Below, in pieces: positions 27,250-36,210 of a stretch of DNA of 64,000 bases. The stretch's first letter is position 1, and each line of letters opens with the position of its first letter. The notes under the pieces are model-generated. The model was not told the DNA's origin. It saw nothing but the letters and a program-made list of their open reading frames with translations, and made no database searches. The position numbers and the translations under genes are program-made. Source of the DNA: Bacillus sp. KH172YL63 (GTDB lineage Bacteria > Bacillota > Bacilli > Bacillales > Bacillaceae_B); contig NZ_AP022842.1 of NCBI RefSeq assembly GCF_011398925.1, forward strand, positions 3,403,501 to 3,467,500. The letters run 5' to 3'.

Positions 27250-27284
27250 AAAAAGTTGACCCTACTCAGGGCCAACTTTTTTCT
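27250..27284. terminator. Bidirectional terminator between GNAT gene and bioY
   Basis: Arms AAAAAGTTGACCC and GGGCCAACTTTTT (one G-T mismatch) with T-runs on both sides. Confidence 0.85.
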
Positions 27285-27851
27285 TTATACGGCCACTTTG
27301 CGGGCTGGAATCAATTTGGCCTGCACGAGGCGCTTTCTTACGGTGATCCCGATCCAGCTTGCAAGGAACGCTTTGATTAGGCCGACGACGATAAACGGAT
27401 ACACGCCTGCAGCCATCGCCTGTGCCCAGCTAAGATCAGCCACATATTTCAGCTGGATTGCACCAAGGATGAGCGTGATGACCATTCCGGCAGTATTGGC
27501 AAGCATCGCCATCGGAATCGTGAATCTCGTTTTCTCTAAAATCAAACCGGTGACATATGCCGCTGCAATAAAGCCGAAAATATATCCTCCGGTCGGACCG
27601 ACAAGGACGTGGGCCCCTCCGCTGAATCCAGCAAATACAGGAACACCGACGGCCCCCAGTGCCGCGTAACCCATTAAAGAGAACGCACCATACCTGCTTC
27701 CGAGGATGGTTGCCGTTAAACCTACCGCCAACGTTTGACCGCTGATCGGCACGAGCGGCAGCGGTATTTCTATTTGTGCAAAAATCCCTGTAATTGCCGC
27801 AAAAATCGCACAGTGGAGAATCACCCTTAATTTCTCACCATTCATGTTCAT
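27285..27851 (-). CDS. bioY: Biotin transporter BioY
   Basis: A protein of 186-188 residues with six membrane segments, the S-component (substrate-binding unit) of an ECF biotin importer. The family motif GPTGGYIFGFIAAAYVTG is present. Two starts, 27851 and 27845, follow GAGAGGGG; the second has better spacing. No bio genes are adjacent; a BirA operator overlaps the promoter, so biotin should repress it. Confidence 0.92.
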   Translation of the reverse strand: MNMNGEKLRVILHCAIFAAITGIFAQIEIPLPLVPISGQTLAVGLTATILGSRYGAFSLMGYAALGAVGVPVFAGFSGGAHVLVGPTGGYIFGFIAAAYVTGLILEKTRFTIPMAMLANTAGMVITLILGAIQLKYVADLSWAQAMAAGVYPFIVVGLIKAFLASWIGITVRKRLVQAKLIPARKVAV

Positions 27852-27864
27852 ACCCCTCTCTATA

Positions 27865-27893
27865 TGTAAACTTTCTATAATTATAAGTTAACA
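27865..27893 (-). promoter_or_regulatory. BirA operator upstream of bioY
   Basis: TGTTAAC, 15 nt, GTTTACA on the minus strand matches the BirA inverted repeat with its standard 15-nt gap, and a TATAAT element lies inside it. Confidence 0.8.
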
Positions 27894-28068
27894 TAATTAC
27901 CAGGTTTTGGGGTAGTTATTTTTAGGGGATCGGGTGATTTTTTGATAGGCTGTATTCGTTGTTTCCACGTTGCGCGGGAACAGAGGCATTCCGTGCCAAG
28001 AGTCTTGAATGAGTCTCAACCTGATTTCTTCTTCCCCAGACTCCATGGCAGAGTGCACCATTTTAAAA

Positions 28069-28342
28069 AATGGATGTTTTCGTAAACATTGTGGCTTTTA
28101 GACAAGCGAGGTGCGGTTGATTTCCGCTACAGATGCTCTCTTTCCGCGGGGATGGCGGTGAGCCTCCTCGGACTGCGTCCTGCGGGGTCTCACCTGTCCA
28201 TCAGTTCCCGCAGGAGTCGAGCATCTGCAGCGAGAATCAACCATCGAAGATAAAAACCATTATTCCCTAGTCTCAAATTACCTCAGACGCTCACACTAAC
28301 CCCTATTAATAACAACAATTTATACGATAACACCCTAAAAAA
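28069..28342 (+). repeat. MITE-like element, copy 3 (fullest copy)
   Basis: The ends GTTTTCGTAAACATTGTGG and AACAACAATTTATACGATAAC form imperfect terminal inverted repeats. Inside is a long imperfect palindrome: GGTTGATTTCCGCT...AGATGCTC (28131) pairs with GAGCATCT (28219)...AGCGAGAATCAACC, enclosing a GC-rich core with CCGCGGGG, CCTGCGGGGTCTCACC and CCCGCAGGAGTC. It has no coding frame. It occupies most of the 27.9-28.38 kb gap. Confidence 0.7.
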
Positions 28343-28410
28343 ATTAACATCTTCCCGTACAAGCCTGAATATCCTTTGAATATGTGAAGAATGAGCTAAG
28401 GAGGATGAAC

Positions 28411-28743
28411 ATGAAGCGGCTGTTGGTCTTATTGTTGTGCATATCGGTTTTAAGCGCCTGCGGGGAGAAAAAGCCTGCATCGTATGAGTTATGCGGTTAC
28501 GGGGATATGATGGTGGTGGGGGATAAGGAATATGTAAAGGTTTCTGTAGAAAAGAAGCTGACCCTTGATGAGAAAATCGGCGCCATCAAAGAAAAGATTG
28601 AAACGAAGTATCATCCGGTCAATGATTTCACGACAAATACGCTGCCGGAAGGGACCCCGATTTATTCTGTAAAGGATCATAAACAATATTTGATTGCCCA
28701 AACGAAGGATAACCGCTATCTCCTGTATGAAGAAATTCATTAA
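28411..28743 (+). CDS. Small putative lipoprotein, unknown function
   Basis: A 110-residue protein with a lipobox: MKRLLVLLLCISVLSAC, so it is probably lipid-anchored on the outer membrane face. The mature part (GEKKPASYELCGYGDM) has no recognised domain; a stretch TKYHPVNDF and a C-terminal YLLYEEIH are visible. The start at 28411 is used because AAGGAGG abuts the ATG at 28405. Alone, followed by a terminator. Confidence 0.7.
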   Translation: MKRLLVLLLCISVLSACGEKKPASYELCGYGDMMVVGDKEYVKVSVEKKLTLDEKIGAIKEKIETKYHPVNDFTTNTLPEGTPIYSVKDHKQYLIAQTKDNRYLLYEEIH

Positions 28744-28774
28744 AAGGGCTGGGACAATCGTTCTTTAACTAAAG

Positions 28775-28835
28775 TAAAATCCGAATGGTGCTTCGAAACT
28801 CTTTTCTGAGAATCGAATCCATTCGGATTTTTTTA
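28775..28835. terminator. Terminator with TCCGAATGG stem
   Basis: Arms AAAATCCGAATGG and CCATTCGGATTTT with T-run; the stem base resembles the one at 35.1 kb. Confidence 0.75.
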
Positions 28836-28891
28836 TGTCTTAGCCTATGCCATTTTGTGGAGGAGAACTCGGTCCTGTCTCTTGGTCTTTT

Positions 28892-29134
28892 TTAATTCGT
28901 CGAATTCAGTGAAATCAACCGATACAGGATCGTCGTTTGTTCATCCTTCCATTCCATCTTTTCAATCCTGCCGTAGCCGCTCGGATCACTGTGCTTCGTC
29001 TTTCTCACGTCGATCGGCACATGCATTGGATAAAGGCGGTATCCGTCCTTTTGCAGGGAGAAAAGGTTTTCTTCCTTCCTCACTTCTCTTCCTTTTGTCA
29101 CAATCATCGTATTTAATTCTAAGCCCATGCCCAT
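28892..29134 (-). CDS. ytmB: YtmB family protein (DUF2584)
   Basis: An 80-residue protein (MGMGLELNTMIVTKG at the start, RLISLNSTN at the end) that fits YtmB/DUF2584; function unknown. The frame is open to 29146, but the ATG at 29134 has better spacing from AAAAGGATGG. It lies 10-20 bp after ytmA and is probably in the same transcript. Confidence 0.75.
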   Translation of the reverse strand: MGMGLELNTMIVTKGREVRKEENLFSLQKDGYRLYPMHVPIDVRKTKHSDPSGYGRIEKMEWKDEQTTILYRLISLNSTN

Positions 29135-29156
29135 ATCGTCAGCCATCCTTTTGTTC

Positions 29157-29939
29157 TCATTGTTTTTTCATCCATGCCGATAGCATGGAGACAATCTCTT
29201 GATTTTTCCGCGGGGGAAAGTAATGTGTGAAATCTTTGAAGATGTGGGAGTAAACCGGTTTTCCCAACTCTTTCAGCCTTTTTTCTAATCTATATGCATG
29301 CTCGACGGAAACGTTCAGATCTTTTTCGCCGTGAATGATCAGGACGGGTGCCTCCAATGCTTCCAGTCCGTACAGGGGCGTCCGCCATTCATAGCGTTCC
29401 GGTACTTTATTTGGACTCCCGCCGATCACCCGTTTCATCATCCTGCGGAGGTCCTTTCGCTCCTCATAGGTGAGGAACATGTCCGATACGCCTCCCCACG
29501 TCACGATTGATGCCGCTTCCCTGCATGCCATGCCTGTCAGGAGGGCCATCACTCCCCCTCTGGAAAAGCCGAACACATGAATCCTTTCCTGCTTCACACG
29601 GGGATGCTCTTTCAACAGTTCAAACCCGGCGATCGCGTCTTCCCGGTCCTCTCCAGCGAAATCTTCATTTCCTTCTCCCCCAAGATTCCCCCTGTAAAAT
29701 GGTGCAAACACAATGAATCCGTGTGAAGCGAATTGTGCGATACGGGCGGGTCTTACCATCCCCACACCTTTAATGCCGCCCCTTAAGTAGAGGAAGCCGT
29801 CGTGAACCTCTCCATCCACCGGTTCAGCCAGCAGCCCCTTTACCTTGAGACCTGATGAGATATAGGTGATGTCATAAAGCGCCACATGGGGGTTCGGGGA
29901 CGGGAACAAGGTTTTTGAAACAATCCTTCCGTTCTTCAT
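29157..29939 (-). CDS. ytmA: Alpha/beta hydrolase, prolyl oligopeptidase-like (YtmA)
   Basis: A 260-residue serine hydrolase with the nucleophile motif GFSRGG, an acidic residue in IIHGEKDLNV and a C-terminal His in DFTHYFPP. The S9-type catalytic fold suggests peptidase or esterase activity; the substrate is unknown. AAAGGAAGAG precedes the ATG. Together with ytmB it forms a unit divergent from ytlA, as in B. subtilis. Confidence 0.82.
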   Translation of the reverse strand: MKNGRIVSKTLFPSPNPHVALYDITYISSGLKVKGLLAEPVDGEVHDGFLYLRGGIKGVGMVRPARIAQFASHGFIVFAPFYRGNLGGEGNEDFAGEDREDAIAGFELLKEHPRVKQERIHVFGFSRGGVMALLTGMACREAASIVTWGGVSDMFLTYEERKDLRRMMKRVIGGSPNKVPERYEWRTPLYGLEALEAPVLIIHGEKDLNVSVEHAYRLEKRLKELGKPVYSHIFKDFTHYFPPRKNQEIVSMLSAWMKKQ

Positions 29940-30023
29940 ATTCTCTTCCTTTCAAATCGTGCACTGGGTATTCACACATTTTTTCATCTTCACATACACT
30001 ACTTTAGCAAATCTTTCTGGGCC

Positions 30024-30055
30024 CATTCGTTAAGAACATCCTACCCTAACGAATG
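30024..30055. promoter_or_regulatory. Inverted repeat in the ytlA leader
   Basis: CATTCGTTA, 14 nt, TAACGAATG is perfect. It lies between divergent ytmA and ytlA, about 80 bp upstream of the ytlA start. It could be an operator or an RNA stem; no known consensus is recognised. Confidence 0.4.
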
Positions 30056-30134
30056 ACTGTTTAACAAGGAAGAAGATGCACTCATCCCTTATGGTCGTCT
30101 TTTACACACCCATTATTTAAAGGAGGAATTTCAC

Positions 30135-31136
30135 ATGAAGCAATGGCTTCAACGAAGCTTGGGGGCATGTCTGATTCTCATGCTGACAATCGGCTTGACT
30201 GCCTGCGGAGGAAAGGAAGAAGCGATCAAGAAAGTCCGTGTGGCGGAGGTGACCCGTTCGATTTTCTATGCACCAGAGTATGTGGCGATTGAAAAGGGAT
30301 TTTTCAAGGAAGAAGGCCTCGATATTGAATTGACGACCACATGGGGCGGGGATAAAACGATGACCACATTGTTATCCGGCGGGGCAGACGTTGCACTGGT
30401 CGGTTCTGAAACCTCAATCTATGTCTATGCCCAAGGGACCGATGATCCTGTGATCAACTTCGCCCAATTGACGCAAACCGACGGGACATTCCTCGTCTCC
30501 AGGGAAAAAGCAGAGGATTTTGAATGGGATCAATTGAAGGGATCGACCTTCCTCGGTCAGCGCAAAGGCGGTATGCCTCAAATGGTTGGGGAATTCGTGT
30601 TGAAAAATCAAGGCATCGATCCACACAGCGATCTTACCCTGATCCAGAATATTGAATTTGCGAATATTGCGAGTGCCTTTGCATCTGGCACAGGTGACTA
30701 CGTCCAATTATTCGAACCGACAGCATCCATCTTCGAGCAGGAAGGAAAAGGCCACATTGTCGCTTCCTTTGGAACAGAGTCAGGTCATGTACCGTATACC
30801 ACCTTCATGGCGAAAGACAGCTATATGAAAGAAAACAAGGAAACCGTCGAGAAGTTCACAAAAGCGCTTTATAAGGCACAAAAATGGGTCGCCGATCACT
30901 CAGCAGCAGAAATCGCCAAAGTCATCGAACCCTATTTCGAAGACACGGAGCTCCAATTGATTGAAACGGTTGTCGACCGCTATAAATCACAAGGCTCCTT
31001 TGCCACCGATCCGATCCTTGACGAAGAAGAGTGGGCAAATCTGCAGGACATCATGGATGAAGCAGGCGAGCTGCCTCAACCGGTAGAGCACGAAACGCTG
31101 GTGAACACCTCGATTGCTGAAAAAGCGGCTGATTAA
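30135..31136 (+). CDS. ytlA: ABC transporter substrate-binding lipoprotein (YtlA, NMT1/SsuA-like)
   Basis: A 333-residue lipoprotein with lipobox LTIGLTAC, then an NMT1/THI5-type periplasmic-binding fold: VRVAEVTRSIFYAPEYVAIE and GGADVALVGSETSIY. Related proteins bind thiamine pyrimidine precursors, aliphatic sulfonates or similar compounds; the ligand here is not known. AAAGGAGG precedes the ATG. First gene of ytlA-ytlC-ytlD, with a hairpin between it and ytlC that may lower downstream expression. Confidence 0.87.
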   Translation: MKQWLQRSLGACLILMLTIGLTACGGKEEAIKKVRVAEVTRSIFYAPEYVAIEKGFFKEEGLDIELTTTWGGDKTMTTLLSGGADVALVGSETSIYVYAQGTDDPVINFAQLTQTDGTFLVSREKAEDFEWDQLKGSTFLGQRKGGMPQMVGEFVLKNQGIDPHSDLTLIQNIEFANIASAFASGTGDYVQLFEPTASIFEQEGKGHIVASFGTESGHVPYTTFMAKDSYMKENKETVEKFTKALYKAQKWVADHSAAEIAKVIEPYFEDTELQLIETVVDRYKSQGSFATDPILDEEEWANLQDIMDEAGELPQPVEHETLVNTSIAEKAAD

Positions 31137-31144
31137 AGACCTGT

Positions 31145-31172
31145 AGGGGCTGACTTCTGTGGTCAGCCCCTC
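31145..31172 (+). terminator. Intercistronic hairpin between ytlA and ytlC
   Basis: GGGGCTGAC...GGTCAGCCCC with only a short T/C tract after it. It is more likely an attenuator or mRNA-stabilising stem than a full terminator. Confidence 0.55.
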
Positions 31173-31206
31173 TCTTTCAAATAAAGAAAATGGAGGCTTG
31201 AATACA

Positions 31207-31983
31207 GTGAACTTCCTATCGATCAAATCCGTCCACCACACCTACTTTTCACCCAAAACGGCCAACCATGCCCTTTCAGATATTTCTTTAGACATACATG
31301 AAGGGGAATTCGTCTCCTTCATCGGACCAAGCGGCTGCGGAAAAACGACGCTCCTTTCGATCGTATCCGGACTCATCCAGCCGACAGAAGGAACTGTCAC
31401 TTTACACGATCGGCCGGTCGCTGAGATGAAACAGAAATTGGGCTACATGCTCCAGCAGGATTATCTGTTTCCCTGGAAGACAATCGAGGAAAATATCTTT
31501 CTCGGTTTGAACATTACGGGAAGGCTGACGGAAGAAAAGAAGGTTGAAGCAAGGGAACTTCTTGCGGAAATGGGGCTTGAAGGCGTAGAGTCATCGTATC
31601 CCAGGGAACTATCAGGAGGCATGCGTCAAAGGATCGCCCTGATCCGCACGCTCATCACAGAACCGCAACTGCTCCTCCTCGATGAGCCGTTCTCCGCCCT
31701 TGATTACCAAACGAAACTGAAGCTTGAGGACCTGGTGTTCCTTACTTTGAAATCCTTTGGCAAAACAGCGATCCTTGTCACCCATGATATCGGGGAAGCG
31801 ATTGCGATGAGTGACCGCATCATCTTATTCGCTTCGAAACCGGGAAGGGTCCATACGATATTCGACGTCCCTCCTGCGCTGAAAGAATTGATGCCGTTCG
31901 AAGTCCGGAACCATGAAGCCTATCCGGCGTTTTTCCAGAGGATATGGAAGGAGCTTGAACAACTTGAATCAAGAAAGAATTAA
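31207..31983 (+). CDS. ytlC: ABC transporter ATP-binding protein (YtlC)
   Basis: A 258-residue ATPase with Walker [10 protein letters not shown], signature LSGGMRQR, Walker [13 protein letters not shown] and H-loop THD. It energises uptake with YtlA and YtlD. GTG at 31207 is chosen as start, 11 nt after GGAGG; the longer frame starts inside the hairpin region. Its 3' end overlaps ytlD by 20 bp. Confidence 0.88.
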   Translation: MNFLSIKSVHHTYFSPKTANHALSDISLDIHEGEFVSFIGPSGCGKTTLLSIVSGLIQPTEGTVTLHDRPVAEMKQKLGYMLQQDYLFPWKTIEENIFLGLNITGRLTEEKKVEARELLAEMGLEGVESSYPRELSGGMRQRIALIRTLITEPQLLLLDEPFSALDYQTKLKLEDLVFLTLKSFGKTAILVTHDIGEAIAMSDRIILFASKPGRVHTIFDVPPALKELMPFEVRNHEAYPAFFQRIWKELEQLESRKN

Positions 31984-32764
31984 ACAAAAACACCTTTTAT
32001 ACATTCAATCGCTCAAGAAAGAGCAGCGCCTGGTCTGGTTCTATCAAGCGCTTATCTTTCTTTCATTCTTCACCCTGTGGGAAATCGCCAGCAGAAACAG
32101 CTGGGTGGACCCGCTCATCTTCAGCTCCCCGTCAAAAATCTGGAAGCTGTTTACCGTGAAGGCTGCAGATGGGACCCTGCTCGCAAATCTGTCGGTGACC
32201 CTCGGGGAAACCGTCGTCGGATTCATACTCGGTACGCTGCTCGGCACCCTGCTCGCCGCTTTATTGTGGTGGTCCCCGTTTTTGTCAAAAGTATTGGACC
32301 CTTATCTGGTGATCCTGAACGCCATGCCAAAGGTCGCCCTCGGGCCGATCTTGATTGTCGGCCTGGGACCTGGCTTTACGTCCATCATTGCCATGGGTAC
32401 GGTCATTTCCATCATCATCACTACGATTGTCGTCTATACATCGTTCCGTGAAGTGGACCCGAATTATTTAAAAGTGATGCAGACTTTCGGGGCGACCCGG
32501 GGGCAGATGTTCAAAGAAGTCATCCTCCCCGCCTCCTTTCCGACCATCATTTCCACTTTGAAAGTGAATGTAGGCTTATCCTGGGTCGGGGTCATCGTGG
32601 GGGAATTCCTCGTCTCTGCAAAAGGACTCGGCTATATGATTATCTATGGCTTCCAAGTCTTCAACTTCACCCTCGTGCTCCTATCACTCCTTGTGATTGC
32701 CGTATTCGCCACGATTATGTATAAGCTTGTAGAGCAGCTTGAAAAGAAATGGATCAAGTCATGA
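31964..32764 (+). CDS. ytlD: ABC transporter permease (YtlD)
   Basis: A 266-residue inner-membrane permease of the BinD/SsuC-type with about six helices and the EAA loop ([19 protein letters not shown]) that docks on the ATPase. TTG at 31964 lies 10 nt after AAGGAG and is the likely start. It overlaps ytlC upstream and, convergently, ytkD by 11 bp at the 3' end, with no terminator between them. Confidence 0.87.
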   Translation: MNQERIKQKHLLYIQSLKKEQRLVWFYQALIFLSFFTLWEIASRNSWVDPLIFSSPSKIWKLFTVKAADGTLLANLSVTLGETVVGFILGTLLGTLLAALLWWSPFLSKVLDPYLVILNAMPKVALGPILIVGLGPGFTSIIAMGTVISIIITTIVVYTSFREVDPNYLKVMQTFGATRGQMFKEVILPASFPTIISTLKVNVGLSWVGVIVGEFLVSAKGLGYMIIYGFQVFNFTLVLLSLLVIAVFATIMYKLVEQLEKKWIKS

Positions 32765-33230
32765 TCCCGAGATCTGCCACTCTTTTTATGGAGCGTTCAA
32801 CCACTTGATCTTTCATGATGAAACTGAAGGCAGGGTCGTCCACAATCTCTGAAAAACTCCCCTTCCAGAGGACGGCTCCGTCTGTTTCCATATAATCGTC
32901 CTTCTCGACCAGCTCCGTCACTGTCGCAAAGAAAATCGTCTTTACAAAAGGCTCTTCGCCGTACACTTTATATTCTCCGATAAATTGTGGAGCATGAATC
33001 ACGCCACCTGTTTCTTCAAATGTTTCCCGTATCGCGGCGTCTTCGGTTGTTTCGCCTTTTTCCCTCTTCCCGCCAGGAAATTCAAGTCCCCGTTTCTTAT
33101 GCCTGGTCAACAACCATTCCCCGTTGTAGCGGCAAAGTACCAGCACATGGTACGATTCCTGTTGGAAAGCCCCCTGTTCAAATGCCATTTTCACTTTCTT
33201 TCCATTCTCATCCATAAATTGATGCATCAT
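32754..33230 (-). CDS. ytkD: Nudix hydrolase YtkD
   Basis: A 158-residue Nudix protein with the complete box G-x5-E-x7-REUXEEXGU ([20 protein letters not shown], residues about 54-73). B. subtilis YtkD hydrolyses 8-oxo-dGTP and other nucleoside triphosphates and can act on mRNA 5' ends. GAGGTG precedes the ATG. The 3' end overlaps the ytlD coding region on the other strand. Confidence 0.87.
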   Translation of the reverse strand: MMHQFMDENGKKVKMAFEQGAFQQESYHVLVLCRYNGEWLLTRHKKRGLEFPGGKREKGETTEDAAIRETFEETGGVIHAPQFIGEYKVYGEEPFVKTIFFATVTELVEKDDYMETDGAVLWKGSFSEIVDDPAFSFIMKDQVVERSIKRVADLGIMT

Positions 33231-33275
33231 GCTTCACCTCTGTTTCTAAACACTTTCCTTCATCTAACCATAAAT

Positions 33276-33320
33276 AAAAAGCATTGGTCCACAGATTTCT
33301 CTTATGAACCAATGCTTTTC
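33276..33320 (-). terminator. Terminator after the 112-aa hypothetical gene
   Basis: Arms AAAAGCATTGGT and ACCAATGCTTTTT on the minus strand with a T-rich tail. Confidence 0.8.
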
Positions 33321-33324
33321 ACCA

Positions 33325-33663
33325 TCATTCCGGATCCCGGTCCGGTGAAGAACCAAGGATGCCGATGCTTTCAATGAACTTCCGCGCTTCTTCATCACCC
33401 AACCGGTGGATCATTTCATACACATGATGCAGATTCTCGTCATACGCATCATTTTCCCGATCGAAATGATATTGAATATAAGGGACATGGGAACGGTAGA
33501 AATTCTGCCAATCGACTGAGTGATTGGAATCGAACACTTCCCGAAGCTCTGTAATTTCTTGATCTGTTGCGGAAATCTTGAAGTTCCATGGTGAATCCGT
33601 CGAGCTTCTAGAAATTTCACCGCTGGCTACTTCAATATAATAATCATGTCGTTCTTCGTTCAT
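33325..33663 (-). CDS. Hypothetical 112-aa acidic protein
   Basis: Starts MNEERHDYYIEVASGEISRS and ends GILGSSPDRDPE. It is soluble, acidic and rich in aromatic and His residues (VDWQNFYRSHVPYIQYHFDR). No family was recognised with confidence. GGAGTGGG precedes the ATG. It lies between ytkD and the holin-like gene, on the same strand. Confidence 0.65.
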   Translation of the reverse strand: MNEERHDYYIEVASGEISRSSTDSPWNFKISATDQEITELREVFDSNHSVDWQNFYRSHVPYIQYHFDRENDAYDENLHHVYEMIHRLGDEEARKFIESIGILGSSPDRDPE

Positions 33664-33714
33664 CTTCCCACTCCTTCACTCGTTTATCTTCAATTTTCCT
33701 CAATGGCAGATATT

Positions 33715-34107
33715 CTATTCACTCCGATTTTTTTTCAATACTTCAACCGCTTTTATTAAAAAGCCGGGAACAGGGACTCCCGCTCTCCCGACATTTTCAA
33801 TGATTGAAATCATTTCATTGCATAAATAAAAAATGATCGTCGCATTACGAATAAAGTGCTGATTTGTTAGTATAGTATCAATAAGGTGGGCAACCGTCAC
33901 GAGAGAAAATACCATCACCTTCCGCCCGATGCCCTTCAACCCGGATTTGCTTGACAGCTTGCCTTCGATCCCGCTTGCAATCAAGCCTGTAAAATAGTCC
34001 AGTACAGCAGCAATCAACAGGAAGGTAATCAACATATCCCATTCTCCGAATAAGTTTAGAATAACGGCACTAACACCAGCCCCAACAAATAGTATACTTT
34101 TCTCCAA
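33715..34107 (-). CDS. ytkC: Phage holin-family membrane protein (YtkC)
   Basis: About 130 residues with three hydrophobic segments and the toxin-secretion/phage holin (TIGR01593-type) pattern AAVLDYFTGLIASG...GRKVMVFSLV. No phage genes are nearby, so it is a domesticated holin-like protein; B. subtilis YtkC is similar. The ATG at 34116 directly abuts GAGGAG; TTG at 34107 has normal spacing and is used here. Confidence 0.8.
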   Translation of the reverse strand: MEKSILFVGAGVSAVILNLFGEWDMLITFLLIAAVLDYFTGLIASGIEGKLSSKSGLKGIGRKVMVFSLVTVAHLIDTILTNQHFIRNATIIFYLCNEMISIIENVGRAGVPVPGFLIKAVEVLKKNRSE

Positions 34108-34289
34108 ATAAAGCATCTCCTCTTCTCAACGGATGGTTTCACCTGTATCAGCTCCGAAGTCGTCGACAAGCGTCTGAATGGTTAAAAAGTCCGATATAGG
34201 GTAAAGACAAATAAGAGTTGTCCTAGCATAATATGTTGCGTAATTCAGAAACGTTCATGTTAAAATGGAATGAAAGGGAGGTGAAGCGC

Positions 34290-34535
34290 ATGAAGTTGAT
34301 CGAAGAGATTTATGAAATGTACCGAGGAAGGATCAAAGGTACCGACGAAGACTTAGACCTCATTGCCCTTACAATCTTAGAAGATACCTCAAGGAAAGAG
34401 TTATTGGAGCTCATCCAGGAAATGGACACAGAAGAATTACAATACTTCTTCCGCTTATACATATTTGAAACACTGAAAGAAAAATGGTCTGACAATGAAG
34501 ACCGGGTATTGCTTGAGAAAAAGAGCCTTCATTAA
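34290..34535 (+). CDS. DUF6154 family protein
   Basis: An 81-residue acidic helical protein (MKLIEEIYEMYRGRIKGTDE at the start) of unknown function. GGGAGGTG lies 7 nt before the ATG at 34290. It ends in a perfect terminator. The family is assigned by overall resemblance only. Confidence 0.65.
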   Translation: MKLIEEIYEMYRGRIKGTDEDLDLIALTILEDTSRKELLELIQEMDTEELQYFFRLYIFETLKEKWSDNEDRVLLEKKSLH

Positions 34536-34539
34536 TCCC

Positions 34540-34577
34540 CTAAAAAAACGTTGTTCCGATATCGGAACAACGTTTTT
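34540..34577. terminator. Bidirectional terminator with perfect 15-bp stem
   Basis: AAAAACGTTGTTCCGATATCGGAACAACGTTTTT is a perfect palindrome with T-runs, between convergent genes. Confidence 0.88.
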
Positions 34578-34578
34578 T

Positions 34579-34761
34579 TCAACCCTTTACATCCACCATC
34601 ACGCCTTTTGTCGGATGAGGCGCAGGTTGACTTGCCTGCATCTCCCTCATCATCACCGTCACCTGTGCCGTTTGCGTGGCCATCTGGCTTTTCAACAGAT
34701 TCATGCCTAGCGTGCGCTGAAGCTCTGCCACCTGCTTCCCCATCATGGAAGAGATCTCCAT
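34579..34761 (-). CDS. YjfB family protein (putative motility protein)
   Basis: A 60-residue protein, MEISSMMGKQVAELQRTLGM at the start, with the pattern of the YjfB/PF14070 family, sometimes linked to motility. It is amphipathic and Met/Gln-rich. GAGGAGG lies upstream of the ATG. Confidence 0.75.
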   Translation of the reverse strand: MEISSMMGKQVAELQRTLGMNLLKSQMATQTAQVTVMMREMQASQPAPHPTKGVMVDVKG

Positions 34762-34918
34762 GGAAGCTCCCTCCTCGTCTCCTCTTTCAAGGTTGGTACA
34801 TACTATGTCTATTCAGCATACCAAAGATGAAAGGGGAATCATAGACCTGAAATTGTCATGAAATCCCATGAAACTTGGTTGTTTCTGTGATAAAATAATG
34901 AAAAAAGGGGGTTGTATG

Positions 34919-35089
34919 ATGTCAGTCACATTAGTCCTGATCATTGCTGTCGTTATATGCATTCTGGTCATCTTCGTAAGCGCCCTTACGACATCGAAAG
35001 CCTATACATCCGTTAAACATACAGTCGATCCGATTGAAAATAATCCTCACCTTGAAAAGATGAAGAAAGAGGAAGATAAAGAGAAATAA
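34919..35089 (+). CDS. YtzI-like small membrane protein
   Basis: A 56-residue protein with one N-terminal membrane helix (SVTLVLIIAVVICILVIFVS) and a charged tail HTVDPIENNPHLEKMKKEED. This layout resembles B. subtilis YtzI. The start could be 34916 or 34919; GGGGG precedes both. Confidence 0.65.
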   Translation: MSVTLVLIIAVVICILVIFVSALTTSKAYTSVKHTVDPIENNPHLEKMKKEEDKEK

Positions 35090-35099
35090 TGTGGATCAC

Positions 35100-35149
35100 A
35101 ATAAAAAAATCCGAACCCATTCACCTTTTGAATGGGTTCGGATTTTATT
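35100..35149. terminator. Bidirectional terminator between ytzI-like gene and luxS
   Basis: Arms AAAATCCGAACCCATTC and GAATGGGTTCGGATTTT with T-runs. Confidence 0.88.
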
Positions 35150-35161
35150 TACTTTGGGAAC

Positions 35162-35635
35162 TTAGGCAAATACTTGCTTCAAGTCTTCGTTGCTTTGGCT
35201 GAGCCAGAATTTCATTAACTTTTTGGCTCCTTCCAAATCATGAAGCTTTGCCTGGCCGCACTGCTTTTCGTTTGCAGCAGGGATTTCTTCGATCTCGACT
35301 GCTTCTTTCATCGTCGCATTCAGAAGGTCGATGATTTCCTCCACTTTCGGCTCGCCGCTCACGACTAAATAATAACCGGTCTGGCATCCCATCGGAGAAA
35401 TATCGATAATATCGAAATGAGCATATGGCTCAGCATATTTACGGATCGTAAAGGCAAGTAAATGCTCGAGTGTATGAATCGCATCAGGCTTCATCGCTTG
35501 CTTGTTTGGTTGGCAGAAACGGATGTCAAACTTGTTCACAAGTCCGTCTGTACCTACTTTATGCACGCCGCAATGTCTGACGAACGGTGCTTTCACTGCA
35601 TTATGATCTAGTTCAAAGCTTTCTACTGAAGGCAT
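35162..35635 (-). CDS. luxS: S-ribosylhomocysteine lyase LuxS
   Basis: A 157-residue LuxS that splits S-ribosylhomocysteine to homocysteine and DPD, the precursor of autoinducer-2, within the activated methyl cycle. Metal ligands H54 and H58 in HTLEH and a Cys in CGQAKLHD are present, as is the catalytic Cys in GCQTGYY. The start at 35635 follows GGGAGTG. Confidence 0.96.
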   Translation of the reverse strand: MPSVESFELDHNAVKAPFVRHCGVHKVGTDGLVNKFDIRFCQPNKQAMKPDAIHTLEHLLAFTIRKYAEPYAHFDIIDISPMGCQTGYYLVVSGEPKVEEIIDLLNATMKEAVEIEEIPAANEKQCGQAKLHDLEGAKKLMKFWLSQSNEDLKQVFA

Positions 35636-35815
35636 TACAATCACTCCCATTTAGTTTCTTTCTTTAGTATAACGTAAATTCATAGTTATTTCATCAACTT
35701 AATACGAATTAAGAAAAATACCTATATTTTCCTGTTACCATTTGACACAAGCCCCAACATATCAAACACTGAAAAATTTTGATATAGTAGAAGAAAACCA
35801 CTCAGGAGTCGGATC

Positions 35816-36046
35816 ATGAAACAAATTCTATTATTACTATTCAAGCTATATCAACGGGTGATCTCCCCCCTCAAACCGCCCACCTGCAGGTTTTACCCGA
35901 CCTGTTCCCACTACGGCGTGGAAGCAGTCAGCCGTTTCGGCGCACTCCGTGGCGGCTGGCTGACGATCAAGCGGATTGTGAAATGCCATCCTTTTCACCC
36001 GGGCGGGATCGATCACGTCCCCGAAGATTGGCCAAGGAAGGACTGA
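35816..36046 (+). CDS. yidD: Membrane protein insertion efficiency factor YidD
   Basis: A 76-residue member of the YidD family with the motif [15 protein letters not shown] and [14 protein letters not shown], ascribed to help YidC insert membrane proteins. CAGGAG lies upstream of the ATG. No yidC or rnpA lies adjacent here, unlike in many bacteria. Confidence 0.9.
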   Translation: MKQILLLLFKLYQRVISPLKPPTCRFYPTCSHYGVEAVSRFGALRGGWLTIKRIVKCHPFHPGGIDHVPEDWPRKD

Positions 36047-36141
36047 CTCTGCACAGGAGCCGGTCTTTTTTTATTTTCTTTCAAAAATCTCTCCATATAT
36101 CTTGCTTATTACCCCTAACGGTAGTAAAATAACCTTTGTGC

Positions 36142-36164
36142 TAAATCGTAATCATTACAGTTAA
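36142..36164 (+). promoter_or_regulatory. Zur box upstream of the zinc-binding lipoprotein gene
   Basis: TAAATCGTAATCATTACAGT fits the B. subtilis Zur operator TCGTAATNATTACGA with one arm diverged at its end. It overlaps a -35-like TTACAG that lies 17 nt from TAAAAT. Confidence 0.85.
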
Positions 36165-36210
36165 CGATCGTAAATGTTAAAATCAATAAAATATTAAAGG
36201 AGGATTCCTC

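Noticed and set aside
33715..34107. Holin-like gene as evidence of a prophage
   Set aside because: No other phage genes are near, and a similar gene sits in the same place in B. subtilis as I recall.
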